DNA from: JAUASW01 sp036880965
Lineage (GTDB): Bacteria > Pseudomonadota > Gammaproteobacteria > Burkholderiales > Burkholderiaceae_C
Length of the DNA stretch: 64,000 nt
Assembly (NCBI RefSeq): GCF_036880965.1
Contig: NZ_JBAJMV010000002.1
Location: forward strand, 496,001-560,000
Reading direction: 5' to 3'
A program made the position numbers and the translations under genes. How positions within the stretch are numbered: position 1 is the stretch's first letter; each line of letters starts with the position of its first letter. Below the pieces are notes generated by a model. That model had not been told where the DNA came from, ran no database searches, and saw nothing but the letters and a program-made list of their open reading frames with translations. Of the stretch, positions 43,275 through 54,700 are shown piece by piece.

Positions 43275-44567
43275 TCAGCCCAGATCCTGGTAGGTCTGCC
43301 CCATCTCCAGCGCGGCAATGCAGTCGCGCCAGTTCTTGTCCGCTTCATCGAAGGTGAAGCCATAGAACACACCCGCTTCGGCTGCCTTGCGGCGCACCGC
43401 CATGGCATGCAGGTGAGATGAGGTGGCATTGCCCAGCTCGATAGTCACTTCGCCCTCTTCTTGCAGCGGAAGATCGAGCTTGCACTCGGCCTGGAACCCG
43501 GCGAAGGAGATTTCAATGACGTCCAGGGCAAAGCTCACCTCACCAGCGCCATTTCGCATCAGCAGGCGGCCGGGGCAGCGCATTGAAAATCGCCGATGCC
43601 GCCGCAGCGGGTGGTGGTCGGCCTCGGCGGTGCCGCCCAGCAATGGCAGCACGGCACGATATTCAGGCTGGTCGTAGATGGACCAGAGCAAGGCCTTCTT
43701 GCGGTTGTCCATGTTCTCGAACACGGTACTGGCCTTGTTGAAGAAATGGTCGAGCAGTGCAGGCGTCATCACCGGATCGTTCGTGGTGTGATAACGGCGC
43801 TGCGGCCACCGGAAGTTCGGCATCTCGACCGAATAGAAATAGCTGTGCAGGTTTTTTATGGCCTTGCGATTGCCATAGTTGCGCTTGAGCAGCTCAGGCG
43901 CGCGCTGCAGATCGAGGCTGGCACCGACAGCCGGCGCACCATTGGCGAAGTCGTACTCCGCCACCGTCATTTCGGTCAAGCGGTCAAAGCTCAACAGGGC
44001 TTCGTACAGCTGGATGCGGTCCGGGTTGACGGCGATCACCAGGTGGCGCGTATCAAAATAACGCTCGCAGTACTCACGCATGTACTTCATGAGCGGAAAC
44101 AGCACCGCCCCGCCGGTCTTGCGAAACGATGGCGCCACAGCCAGGGCGGAAATCTCGGCAATCTGGCCACCGCGTGTACGCACCGGCTCCAGGTCGAAGA
44201 TGGCCTGCATCGGGAAGCCGAAAACGCCCTCCCGAATCATCGAAATCGTGCCAACGATCTCGCCATCGAACTTGGCGCACAAGGTGGTGGTCGTGGGCAG
44301 TGCGTGATAGATCGTCACACGCATGCCAGACGGGTCCGGCTTCATGAAGCCCGCGCCGACATAGGCGTCATGCAGGATCTTGAAGCAGGCCTCGAGCTCT
44401 TCGCGCGTCTCGGCGATCTTGAGCTCCAGGCGCGGATCGGGTCGCGGGTCACAGACGACCAGCGACCGGATCAGCGCAAAGCGCAGGCGCGTAGGCAGCA
44501 CCCCGAAGGCCCGGCGCAAAAGCAGATGCAAGCTTTTGCGGAATCGGGATCGATTGATTCTGCTCAT
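43275..44567 (-). CDS. FeeM-like N-acyltransferase fused to a PilZ domain
   Basis: A 430-residue protein with two parts. Residues about 50-260 are a GNAT-type domain like N-acyl amino acid synthase (FeeM) and the PEP-CTERM-associated acyltransferases (KILHDAYVGAGFMKPDPSGMR, FDGEIVGTISMIREG, AEISALAVAPSFRKTGGAVLFPLMKYM). Residues about 320-430 look like a PilZ domain: RRHRR at 322-326 gives the RxxxR motif, and EISFAG at 352-357 sits where (D/N)xSxxG is expected, with Glu in place of Asp/Asn. If it binds cyclic di-GMP, acyl transfer would be controlled by that signal. Acyl donor and acceptor are unknown. It lies between the two prsT genes, after a terminator-like hairpin, and probably has its own promoter. 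Confidence 0.8.
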   Translation of the reverse strand: MSRINRSRFRKSLHLLLRRAFGVLPTRLRFALIRSLVVCDPRPDPRLELKIAETREELEACFKILHDAYVGAGFMKPDPSGMRVTIYHALPTTTTLCAKFDGEIVGTISMIREGVFGFPMQAIFDLEPVRTRGGQIAEISALAVAPSFRKTGGAVLFPLMKYMREYCERYFDTRHLVIAVNPDRIQLYEALLSFDRLTEMTVAEYDFANGAPAVGASLDLQRAPELLKRNYGNRKAIKNLHSYFYSVEMPNFRWPQRRYHTTNDPVMTPALLDHFFNKASTVFENMDNRKKALLWSIYDQPEYRAVLPLLGGTAEADHHPLRRHRRFSMRCPGRLLMRNGAGEVSFALDVIEISFAGFQAECKLDLPLQEEGEVTIELGNATSSHLHAMAVRRKAAEAGVFYGFTFDEADKNWRDCIAALEMGQTYQDLG

Positions 44568-44662
44568 GGATAGTGGGCGAGGGTCCGGCCTGTGAACACC
44601 CGTCCGAGGCTAACAGAGGCGTAACGGCAAGCAAAGCCCGAATCAAGAAGAAACGGGTGACG

Positions 44663-44684
44663 GGGCTGCCGCGCGCGGCAGCCC
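44663..44684 (-). terminator. GC-rich hairpin terminator after the second prsT
   Basis: A perfect 22-base palindrome just beyond the stop codon of the prsT gene that ends at 44699. On the minus strand a T-rich stretch follows at 44641-44653. It should separate the prsK-prsR-prsT unit from the acyltransferase gene. Confidence 0.65.
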
Positions 44685-44698
44685 TGCCCGGCCGGCGA

Positions 44699-47514
44699 TC
44701 AGCGCGCGCCGCCCACCTGCGCCAAGAGGCGCTGAACCTCGGCCTGCTGCGCGAATTCCTTGCCCATGCCGCTCAGCTGCGTCAGCTCCTTGCGCGCCTC
44801 TTCCTTCTTGCCGGCAGCCAGATAGATCTCTGCCAGATGCAGCCTGTGCAGATGCAGGCTTGGCGCAAGCGACAGCGACTTGAGCTGCAGCTCGATCGCC
44901 TTGGCATGCTGGCCGGCCTTGGCGTAGACACTGGCCACGGTATCGAGCACCGCAGGTGCCTCAGGCGCCAAGCCGAGCAGCTTGTCGGCCAGGGTCTTGG
45001 CTTCCGGATCGCCGCGCTGATTCAGCAGCCACACCAGATTGTTGAGCGCCAACACGTTGTCAGGCTGAAGCTCCAGAACCTTGCGGTACAGCCTTTGGGC
45101 CTTGACCACATCACCCGATGCCAAGGCATGGTCTGCAATGGCGAAGACAAAGCCGGCATCCGACGGATGGCGGCCAGTCCAGCTCGACTCGAGCGCAACT
45201 GCATCGCCGTCCTTGCCCGCGAGGCGATAGGCGCGCAGCAGCTTGACCGCGCCGTCGGTCGATTCCTGCTTGGCCAACGCCATCTTGTAGGCTTCGGCGG
45301 CTGCGGCGGCATTGCGAGCCGACAATTCGATGTCGCCACTGAGCACCCAGCCCACCGACTCACCGGCTCGCTGCGCCTGCACAGTCTTGGCAAGCTGCCG
45401 CGCTTCGGCCATCTGGCCTTCAGCCACCAGCAGCGAGGCCAACATGATCTGCGCCGGGACATGGTCGGCTTTCAGCGCCAAAGACTTCTTGAGCAGCGTG
45501 ATCGCACCGGCCGTGTCCTTCAGCTTGGCCTGTACCTCGGCCTGGCGCATCGGCGGGATCGGGGAACGCGGCTGCATCCGGACCAATTCAGCAAAGGTAT
45601 TGAGGGCCTGGTTGAGGTCCTTGTTGGCCACGAAGGCGCGCCCCAGCAGCTCGACAAATGCCGCATTGCCCGGGAAAGCCTGGCGCCCACGCTGCGCCAC
45701 TTCGACCGCTTTCGCAGCCTGAGCACCATCCAGGTAGACCGAGCCCAAGGAAAGCAAGGGGCCGGCTTCCTTGGGAAATTCCTTGACGAGCGCTTCCAGC
45801 TGCTTGACCAGCGTTTCCCGCTTCTCACCCTTTTGAGCCCGCAGGCCGATGACGGCCAGCTTGGCTTCCACAGACTCCGGGTTGGCGCTGGCCGCAGCCT
45901 CGAAGCGCTTGATGGCCTCCTCCGGCTTGCGGTCGCGGATGTCCATGCCAGCCAGGGCTGTGGCCGCAGGCAAATAGCCAGGGCTCAGCTTGAGCGCCTG
46001 CTCGAAAGCCTCGCGCGCTTTCTCGGGCCTGCCACGCAAGGTCTCGATCCGGCCACGCAGAACCGCTGCCTGGGGCTTGCCCGGCTGCTTCTGATCCAGC
46101 AGATCGATGGCGACCATCGCCTTGTCGAACTCCTGGCGCCGCTGCAGCGCATTGATCAGGGCCATGTCGGCCCGGATGCTGCCCGGCTCACTCTTGGCCA
46201 GAGCGCGCAAGGCTTCGAGCCCCTGTTGCGCTTTGCCGCGTTCGATCTGGGTCATGGCCACGGCGATGCGGCCCTGGGAATTCTTCGGGTCGAGCTTGAC
46301 CAGCTTGGCGTACAGCTCTTGCGCCGCAGCAGGTTCGCCCGCCTGCTGGTGAATCTCGGCAGCCAGCGCATAGGCCTCCGGCGAACCGTTGGTCTCAGCC
46401 AGCAAGGGCTCCAAGGTCTGCAAGGCCTTGGCGGTATCGCCCGAGCGCAGGAAGGCCTGTGCCAGTTGCAGGCGCATCGCACGCGTGCCGCCGCGCGACT
46501 GCAAGGCCATGGTCAGCTCGGTGATGGCGCGCTGGTAGCTGCCCAGCTGCAAGTCAACCGTACCCGCGAGATGCAGGGCCTGAGGACTCTCGGGCGTCAT
46601 CTTCAGGAGGGCCTGGGCCTGCTCTTCAGCTCCCTTGAGATCCTGCTTCTCCAGCGCCACCATGGCGGCGTTGTAGCGGGTCTGCGGATGATTGGGCGCG
46701 ACGGCGCGCAAGGCCTCCAGTTGTTTCTCGGCCGCGGCCGCATCACGCTGCTGGAGGAACGCGTTGATCAGGCCGGCGTGGGTCGCCACGTCCTTCTTGT
46801 CTGCGGCCAGCGCCTGCTGATAGGCCGCAATGATTTCCTTGCTGTCGCCCTGCTGAAGCTGCAGCAACTCGGCCCGCAGGCGCCACGCCGGGGCGTTCTT
46901 GGGCTGCTCTTGCAGGAGTTTGTCCAGCACTGCCATGGCGCCGGCCAGGTCCTTGCTGCTGGTCAGGAGGCGAACCTTGCTCAATGCGGCTTGCGCATTC
47001 TTCGGATCATCGCGCAGGGCCGCTTCAAGGGCCGCGCCGGCAGCGGCCCCATTGCCCTTGGCCATGTGCGCATTGGCCAGAACGACCTGGAGTTCGGCGC
47101 GCTGAACCGGGTCTTGCAACTTGCTGTCGCCAAAGTCGGCGAGCACGCGATCCGCCTCGCCCTTGAGCAGGCGGGCCTTGGCCGTGAGCACGGTCATTTC
47201 GTCATTGCTGTGGCCAGCATTGCGGGCCTTGTCCAGCTCGATCAGGGCACCCGGCATGTCGCCAGACAGGAACAGGGCCTTGCCGAGCAGGAAACGGGCT
47301 TCGGCCAGCGAGGCATTCTGTTGCAGTGCATTTTTCAGCTGGATGACTGCAGCCTTGGGTTCATTCTTCTCAAGCAAGGCCTTGGCCGACGCCACTTGCT
47401 GCTCGGGCGACTCACCGAAACAGCCACTCAGCAGAGAGGCCGACAAGGCCAGCGCCACACCGGCGCTGAGCGCGGCCGGGCTGCGCGTCATCTTCTTGCT
47501 TTGCGTCTTGTTGT

Positions 47515-47518
<4 letters not shown>
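44699..47518 (-). CDS. prsT: PEP-CTERM system TPR-repeat lipoprotein PrsT (copy 2)
   Basis: A 939-residue lipoprotein with SASLLSGCFGES, the Cys at residue 33, then many TPR units (PKAAVIQLKNALQQNASLAEARFLLGKALF near 54-80 is one). It overlaps the prsR stop by four bases, so it belongs to a prsK-prsR-prsT operon, the arrangement known for exosortase A loci. It is therefore probably the canonical PrsT; the related gene at 40275-43049 is the extra copy. The presumed role is a periplasmic scaffold for polysaccharide or PEP-CTERM protein handling. No catalytic site is visible. Confidence 0.9.
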
Positions 47519-48872
<1,354 letters not shown>

Positions 48873-48876
<4 letters not shown>

Positions 48877-50969
48877 CGGGTGTTCATCAAGCCGAGGTCC
48901 GACGAAGCTGTCGCATGAAACAGCGGCAGCAGCAAGGTGATCCTGGTGCCCTGCTCGGGCTCGCTTTCGACATTGATCTTTCCTCCCAGCTCCTGGACGT
49001 ACTGGAAGCTCTCGTAGGCTCCGATACCCATGCCGCTGGATTTGGTGCTGCTGAACGGTTTGAACAGCTGGTTCTGGATGAAGTCACGTGACATGCCGCA
49101 GCCAGTATCGCCCACTTCAACTCGCGCATTGCTGCCGCTGGCGTCGAGCGCGAGCCAGACGCGACCTTGTACCGGAGTTGCATCAAAGGCGTTCTGGACC
49201 ATGTGGCCAATCACACGCTCCACCCGCTCGTCATGGCCCCGCGTGCTGATCTCGGCGTGGATTTGCAGCTCCAGTTGGCGCCCCTTGCTGGCAGCCGCAG
49301 CCGCGAGGCGTCGCGCCAGCGCCGCCAGGTCCACGCCACCGGCAACCCCATGAGGATTGCCGCCTTCGCGAAGCTGCAGCATCAGCTGGCGCATCTTGTC
49401 GAGCGAGTTCTCCACCGTGTCCAGCATGTCCTGCTGAAACTCCGGGTTGTCGCGCAGACGCTTGGCGTTCTTCATCATCAGCGAGAGCTGGGTGACGATG
49501 TTCTTCAGGTCATGCACGACGAAGGCCGACATCTTGTTGAACGCATCGAACTTGCGCGACTCCAGCAAGGCCTCGGTCGACTGCATCTGCGCAAGAAAGG
49601 CGGCAGCCTGGCTACCCGCTGTCTTGAGCAGGTCGCGCACTTCCCAGTTCAACTCCACTGGCGTTCGCGGCCGACCGAGCACGACGAAGCCGATCAGCTC
49701 CGTCGACATCAAGAGCGGCACCACCAGCCAGTTGCGCTCGTCACCGCCCAGCCACTCGGGCAGGACCAGGCCTTGATAGGCCGGTGAGCCGCGGCGGAAC
49801 TCATCCAGGTCGATGATCCAGGCGCGCTCACGCAAGTAGGCGCAAAGGGCCGAGTCTTCACCTTCCACCTCACGCTGTTCAGGCATGTTCCAGATGGCAG
49901 TCTGGCGCCATTCGCGCCGGTCACCCCGCAGCATCCAGAGCGTGCCAGCCGGGCTCTCGACCAGATTGGCCAGCCCCCGCACCACCGAGCCGCCGACTTC
50001 CTGCGGCGCCGTTGTCGTCGAAAGAATGGCGGTGAAGCGCAGCCACTCCTCGCGATAGTCATAGCGGTAGCTGAAGAAATTCTTGCTGATGTAGACCCGC
50101 AGCTTGGAGCGCAAGGTACCGGAGAGCAGCAACATCACCAGCGCCATCAGCGCCACGAAGATGAGCGCCAGCTGCAGCGCCCTGCCCCAGTCACCGCCGG
50201 TGTAGCGCACGTAGTAACCAACGCCCGACACCAGAAGCAGATAGGCGCCCACCAGCAGCAGCGTGGCCGAATGGAACACCGCCGCTCGCGACACATGCAG
50301 TTTGCCCAGCCAATTGCCTTCGCGGCGCGACGCCAGATAGAGCAAGGGCACAGCCATTGCATGCACGGCGGCGCGCACGTCGAAGGCGTCGCTGTCAAAG
50401 TGCTGGAACAGCACGGCCTGCGAAAACACGAAGAGGTCGAAAGCGAACACCGCGCTCAGGCCCAGGCAGACCGGCTTGGCGTTCCAGCGCGCGTCACCGC
50501 GGGAATTGCGCAGCAATTGCTCCACCAGTACCAGCCCGACCACGGCAGCGGCCAATGAGGCAAAAGCCATCTGCTGCTGCAAGGTGGCGGGCCGGTAGTC
50601 GAGCAACTCACGCGTCAGCAGCAGCATCGGCAGCGCGAGTGCGCTGAGCGCCGCCCACAGCCGGAGCTTGCCTGGATCACCCGCTCCGGGCACCGAAAGC
50701 AGGCCGAGGATGAAGACGAACCAGAGGCCGTAGCGCAGTGAATCCGCCAGGGGCAAGGCGATCGCAGAGAGTTGCTGCAGGCCCGAACTGGGCGCCATCA
50801 GCCCGAGGACGGCCCACAGCAAGCTGGCCAGCAAGGCGGCCAGCAGACTCAGGGACAGGGTGGCGCTGCTGGTTTCGTCCCGGCGAAGCAGCTTGGCTCC
50901 GACGAGGATGGCGAAGGCGCCATAAGCCAGCGCCGCGAGCACATGGCTCGCCGCAGCAAGATTGAACAT
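48873..50969 (-). CDS. prsK: XrtA/PEP-CTERM system sensor histidine kinase
   Basis: A 698-residue membrane kinase. Residues 1-290 hold about eight transmembrane helices (first at 10-27) of the PrsK type. Residues about 315-465 form a GAF-like domain. The phosphoacceptor is His486 in AFVVHDLKN, and a HATPase domain follows with GNPHGVAGGVDLAALARR, HMVQNAFDATP (N box), EVGDTGCGMS, and SSGMGIGAYESFQYVQELGGKI (G box). It phosphorylates PrsR encoded immediately downstream (ATGA overlap). The signal sensed is unknown. It lies 119 bp after the phosphoglycosyltransferase gene. Confidence 0.95.
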
Positions 50970-51088
50970 GCGCTATTCGATCAAGCGAGAGCGCCGACGG
51001 GAATCGGCGCAAACGCTAGGGGCCAACGCCGACCCGGGCAGCCTCGAAGGTGAAGCAATCAGCGAAGCTCGGCGCTTCGCTCGCGCGG

Positions 51089-52471
51089 TCAGCGGGCGCC
51101 CTTGCCCGTCAGCACCACGGCGACGGTCTCGAGCAAGATCAAGAGGTCAAGGAACAGCGTGTGGTTCTTGACGTAGTACAGGTCGTACTGAAGCTTCTCG
51201 ACCGAGTCTTCGATCGTCGAGCCGTACTCGTAGCGCACCTGCGCCCACCCCGTCACGCCCGGCTTCACGCTGTGACGCACGGCGTAGTAAGGGATCTTGG
51301 TGATCAGGTCGTCGACGAAATACTGGCGCTCCGGACGCGGGCCGACCAGGCTCATCTCGCCGCGCAGCACGTTGAAGAGCTGGGGCAGCTCGTCGATGCG
51401 AACCCTGCGGATGAACTTGCCGACGCGGGTTACGCGATCATCGTTCAGCGTGGCCCAGCGCGGCGTGCCGTCTTTCTCGGCATCGGTGCGCATGCTGCGG
51501 AACTTGATGACTTCGAACACCTCGCCATTGAGGCCGACGCGTTCCTGGCGATACAGCACCGGGCCGCGCGATTCAAGGCGAATCGCGATGGCGGTCAGTG
51601 CCATCAGCGGCAGGGCCAGCACCAGGATGGCGCCAGAGAACAGCACGTCGAAGACACGCTTGACCAGGGTGCGGACCACGCCTTGGTTGAAGCCGTCGCC
51701 AAACACCAGCCAGCCGGCGTTCACATGGCTGACCTTGATCTGGGCCAGGGTCTTCTCGAAATAGGTGGCGATATCGACCACGCGGATGCCGTAGAGCTTG
51801 CAGTCCAGCAGTTGGCGCAGCGGCATGCTGCCACCACGGCGCTCGGACAGCGCCACGACGATCTCGTCAACGCCCAGGGCCAGTGCGGTATCGGTCAGCG
51901 AACCACGCGATTCGACCAGAGCCGAGCGGGCCACTTCGGGATGTTCTTCGTTCGGGCCGGCGTAGTAGCCGATGATCTCGGCATGCGGATCGGCAGCGGC
52001 CAGTGTGCTGCCCACGGCCTTGGCGGCAGCGCCAGAACCGAAGATCAGGATCTTGGTGCGGTTGCGCGATTGCGAAACCGTGTGGGCGGCATAGACGCGA
52101 TGGACCATCACGGCAGCCACGGCGGCCATGGCGGCAAACGTCATCAGCTGGCGATTGATCGCGTCGGTCGGCAGCAGGCCGAAGATCACGTAGGCCAGCG
52201 GCAGGCCCAGGAACAGGGCCAGCAGGGCTCGGGCACAGGACTCGGTCACCGAGCGGTTGTGCACATGCTGATAGAAGCCAGTGGCGGAGTTGATCACGAA
52301 CATGCCGCCGGCCAGGGACAGGCCATGCGATGCAGCGAACGGAATGATCTGCTCGGCTGTGCCACCTTGGCTCAGCACCACAGCAATCACTGCGAAGACG
52401 ATCAGCCCCACGTCGAAGAAGACCTGGAGCAGTGTCTGCTTATGTAGGTAGTGATTGAAGATCCGAATCAT
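51089..52471 (-). CDS. PEP-CTERM/XrtA system phosphoglycosyltransferase (TIGR03013-like, undecaprenyl-phosphate sugar phosphotransferase)
   Basis: A 460-residue membrane protein. Several N-terminal helices and a nucleotide-binding-like region (ILIFGSGAAAKAVGSTLAAA, about 155-174) are followed by the Bac_transf catalytic domain: RVFDVLFSGAILVLALPLMALTAIAIRLESRGPVLYRQERVG (about 268-309), FKVIKFRSMRTDAE-like FEVIKFRSMRTDAE, VRIDELPQLFNVLRGEMSLVGPRPE with the catalytic Asp-Glu, and KPGVTGWAQVRY. It transfers the first sugar-phosphate to undecaprenyl phosphate, initiating the repeat. It precedes prsK. Its 5' region is long and has no other gene. Confidence 0.93.
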   Translation of the reverse strand: MIRIFNHYLHKQTLLQVFFDVGLIVFAVIAVVLSQGGTAEQIIPFAASHGLSLAGGMFVINSATGFYQHVHNRSVTESCARALLALFLGLPLAYVIFGLLPTDAINRQLMTFAAMAAVAAVMVHRVYAAHTVSQSRNRTKILIFGSGAAAKAVGSTLAAADPHAEIIGYYAGPNEEHPEVARSALVESRGSLTDTALALGVDEIVVALSERRGGSMPLRQLLDCKLYGIRVVDIATYFEKTLAQIKVSHVNAGWLVFGDGFNQGVVRTLVKRVFDVLFSGAILVLALPLMALTAIAIRLESRGPVLYRQERVGLNGEVFEVIKFRSMRTDAEKDGTPRWATLNDDRVTRVGKFIRRVRIDELPQLFNVLRGEMSLVGPRPERQYFVDDLITKIPYYAVRHSVKPGVTGWAQVRYEYGSTIEDSVEKLQYDLYYVKNHTLFLDLLILLETVAVVLTGKGAR

Positions 52472-52908
52472 GCTATTCCCCGCTCAGTCCGTAGCCCGGG
52501 TCGCTCTCGCAAGCCACGGTCTGAAATCGATACTGCCGAACACATCTGCAAAGCCTGGTGGCCGAGTCATGCGAAGCTGCCGCCCTGCGAAGCCGCTGTT
52601 GTTCTTGCCGCTCCCTCTGGGGAGTCGTCATGAGCCGCAACGCTTCGTTATGGGTCGGGATGATGCCCGCCTACCCCTGTCTTGAAAGCCCCCCGTTTAG
52701 AGGGTCGGCGCCCCTTGAAACGTGCAATCCGGACGTTTCGCCGCGCAGTGTCCCCAAAACATATTTCTTGCCGATGAACGAGCCGCGAGTAGATATCAGT
52801 TGCGGCCCTGCGGCGCGCTCAATGGCCGCCCCGCTCGTGCGTTTTCCACGGCACATCAAAAATGCTTGCAAAACCCGTTCTACGCCCGGGCGGGCATATT
52901 TCACGACC
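52472..52908 (-). promoter_or_regulatory. long leader/intergenic region upstream of the phosphoglycosyltransferase
   Basis: About 437 bp with no convincing gene. It holds an inverted repeat at 52717-52723/52733-52739 (GAAACGT and ACGTTTC, nine-base loop), a candidate protein-binding site or RNA stem. I see no good -35/-10 pair and no GG-N10-GC sigma-54 site. I looked for the core of a cyclic di-GMP riboswitch and did not find it. The promoter of the 52471 gene must lie here. Confidence 0.4.
52717..52739. promoter_or_regulatory. GAAACGT/ACGTTTC inverted repeat
   Basis: Seven-base arms with a nine-base spacer, about 250 bp upstream of the phosphoglycosyltransferase start. It could be an operator or an mRNA hairpin. 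No matching copy was noticed upstream of the PEP-CTERM gene, so a PrsR box is not demonstrated. Confidence 0.4.
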
Positions 52909-52910
52909 AA

Positions 52911-52936
52911 TAAAAAAGCCCACCGAAGTGGGCTTT
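52911..52936 (-). terminator. rho-independent terminator of the amino-acid binding protein gene
   Basis: Nine-base-pair stem (AAAGCCCAC with GTGGGCTTT). On the minus strand the loop is TTCG closed by C-G, the extra-stable tetraloop, followed by a run of T. It lies 28 bp past the stop at 52964. Confidence 0.9.
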
Positions 52937-52963
52937 CGCGGAGAGAAATTGCAAGCAGATGTA

Positions 52964-54106
52964 TCAGCGCACCACGGCAATTTGGTCGCGCTTGCCGCCC
53001 TTGTATGTAAACAGGGTCAGGGCGCCATTCTTGATATCGCCCTTGGCATCAAAGGTGATATTGCCGGTAATGCCCTTGTAATCCGTCGTCTTGGCCAGCA
53101 CCGGCAGGTATTTGGCCGGTTCGGCCGAGCCGGCCTTGACCATGGCAGCAACCAGCACATTCACAGCGTCATAGACATAGGGGGCATAGATCTGCACCTC
53201 GACGCCGTACTTCTTCTTGAAGGCTTCCTTGAAGGCGTCGGTGGACTTCTTGGCCTCACCTTCGACACCACCGGCCTCGGCGCAGATGACCTGCTCGTCC
53301 GCCATGGCACCGACCGACAACTCGGGCAGCTTGGCCGAGCAGATGCCGTCGCCACCCATGAACTTGGCCTTGATGCCCAGCTTCTTCATGTTCAGCAGCA
53401 GCGGGCCGCCGACGGCGTCCATGCCGCCGAAGAAGATCAGGTCCGGCTGCTTGGCCTTCAGCTTGGTCAGGATGATGGAGAAATCGGTCGACTTGTCAGT
53501 GGTGTATTCATGGCCGACGACCTTGCCGCCCGCGGCCTTGACGCTCTTCTCGAATTCCTTGGCAACGCCCTGGCCATAGGCCGTACGGTCATCGATGACG
53601 GCAATGGACTTGGCCTTGACCGTGTTGACGGCATAGCGACCCAGAGCGCCGCCCAGCAGGCCGTCGTTGGCCACGATGCGGAAGGCGGTCTTGTAACCCT
53701 TGGCCGTGTAGGCCACGTCGGTGGCCGAAGGCGAAACCTGCGGGATGCCGGCGTCGAAATAGATCTTCGAGGCCGGGATCGAGGTGCCGGAGTTCAGGTG
53801 ACCCACGACGCCATTGACTTTGGAGTCCACCAGCTTCTGCGCTGCGGCCGTGCCCTGCTTCGGATCGCTCGCGTCGTCTTCGGCCAGCAGCACCAGCTTG
53901 ACCTTCTTGCCGCCAATCATCACGCCCTTGGCGTTGAGCTCGTCAATGGCGAACTTGGCGCCCAGCTCATTGTCCTTGCCCAGATGCGCGCCCGTGCCGC
54001 TGACCGGGGCCACATGGCCGATCTTGACCTCCATCTCCTGGGCCTGGGCAACACCACCCAGTGCCAGTGCGGCCGCGCCAACGATCAGATTCATCTTGAT
54101 TTGCAT
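52964..54106 (-). CDS. branched-chain amino-acid ABC transporter substrate-binding protein (LivK-like)
   Basis: A 380-residue periplasmic binding protein. Signal peptide MQIKMNLIVGAAALALGGVAQAQ; mature sequence EMEVKIGHVAPVSGTGAHLGKDNELGAKFAIDEL is the type I peripheral-binding fold. GVVGHLNSGTSIPASKIYFDAGIPQVSPSATDVAYT (about 96-131) and the DDRTAYGQGVAKEFEKSVK segment are family hallmarks. It delivers Leu/Ile/Val or related amino acids to an ABC transporter, whose other genes are not in the window. GGAGGT lies five bases before this ATG, which decides the start; an upstream reading to 54154 lacks a signal peptide. Terminator downstream. Confidence 0.93.
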   Translation of the reverse strand: MQIKMNLIVGAAALALGGVAQAQEMEVKIGHVAPVSGTGAHLGKDNELGAKFAIDELNAKGVMIGGKKVKLVLLAEDDASDPKQGTAAAQKLVDSKVNGVVGHLNSGTSIPASKIYFDAGIPQVSPSATDVAYTAKGYKTAFRIVANDGLLGGALGRYAVNTVKAKSIAVIDDRTAYGQGVAKEFEKSVKAAGGKVVGHEYTTDKSTDFSIILTKLKAKQPDLIFFGGMDAVGGPLLLNMKKLGIKAKFMGGDGICSAKLPELSVGAMADEQVICAEAGGVEGEAKKSTDAFKEAFKKKYGVEVQIYAPYVYDAVNVLVAAMVKAGSAEPAKYLPVLAKTTDYKGITGNITFDAKGDIKNGALTLFTYKGGKRDQIAVVR

Positions 54107-54175
54107 TGAATACCTCCGGAGTGGGCAGGAAAGCGCCCGGTCTGTATCGATCAATAAAAAGGGGACTGCAGCGGC

Positions 54176-54246
54176 GCGGACCTTACCCGAAATGCGGGGT
54201 CCGCTCCAGAGGGGAAAGTCAGCGCTGCGCCTGTGCGGGCAGCGCT
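54176..54246 (-). other. two hairpins between holC and the LivK-like gene
   Basis: On the minus strand, AGCGCTG/CAGCGCT (54246-54240 and 54227-54221) forms a first stem just after holC, and GCGGACC/GGTCCGC (54204-54198 and 54182-54176) a second, with a T run at 54160-54155 further on. The first may end the aminopeptidase-holC transcript; the second could be a leader attenuator of the binding protein. Confidence 0.4.
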
Positions 54247-54258
54247 CAACTCAGCCAC

Positions 54259-54684
54259 TCAGTCCTTCACCTCGTGATGGTCGAGCTGGTGGCCGAGTTC
54301 CTTGTAGCGCTTGAAGCGCTGACGGCCGAGCTGCACCTGCTCGGGATCACGCGACAGCACCTCGAGAATCCGGTCAAAGGCCTCGATCGGGTCGGGCATC
54401 TCGGGGCCGAGGTTCAGCAGCACCGGCCAGCCGCGCAACTGTTCGGCCCGTTCGGCAAGCAGCAGCGGCGTGGCGGCCATCAGCTCGGGCTTGTTCGGCT
54501 GCCAGCGCATATGGGGCACGAACTCGGTGGCCTCGAAGCTCCAGAGCGCCGCGTCCAGCCTGTCCAGCATGGCCGCGGGCGCCAGGATGCCCACCCGCGC
54601 GCCACTCTGCTGCGCCTTGCGCAGCAGGCGGCAGCAGTAGGCCAGCCGGTCCGGCACGCCGGTATAGAAGCTGACCTGGGTCAT
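54259..54684 (-). CDS. holC: DNA polymerase III chi subunit
   Basis: A 141-residue protein of normal HolC length. VSFYTGVPDRLAYCCRLLRKAQQSGARVGI, then WSFEATEFVPHMRW, and NLGPEMPDPIEAFDRILEVLSRD are the conserved blocks. It forms the chi-psi part of the clamp-loader complex and contacts single-strand-binding protein during replication. It follows leucyl aminopeptidase by 16 bp on the same strand, an arrangement common in proteobacteria. Confidence 0.93.
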   Translation of the reverse strand: MTQVSFYTGVPDRLAYCCRLLRKAQQSGARVGILAPAAMLDRLDAALWSFEATEFVPHMRWQPNKPELMAATPLLLAERAEQLRGWPVLLNLGPEMPDPIEAFDRILEVLSRDPEQVQLGRQRFKRYKELGHQLDHHEVKD

Positions 54685-54700
54685 GCCTGTGCTGAGGTGC

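Noticed and set aside
52472..52908. Cyclic di-GMP riboswitch in the leader of the phosphoglycosyltransferase
   Set aside because: I looked for the conserved GEMM core and did not find it.
52558..53010. 150-codon plus-strand frame and a 79-codon minus-strand frame (52671-52910) in the leader region
   Set aside because: No ribosome site or recognised sequence. The plus frame runs through a terminator into the binding-protein gene; the minus one is unsupported.
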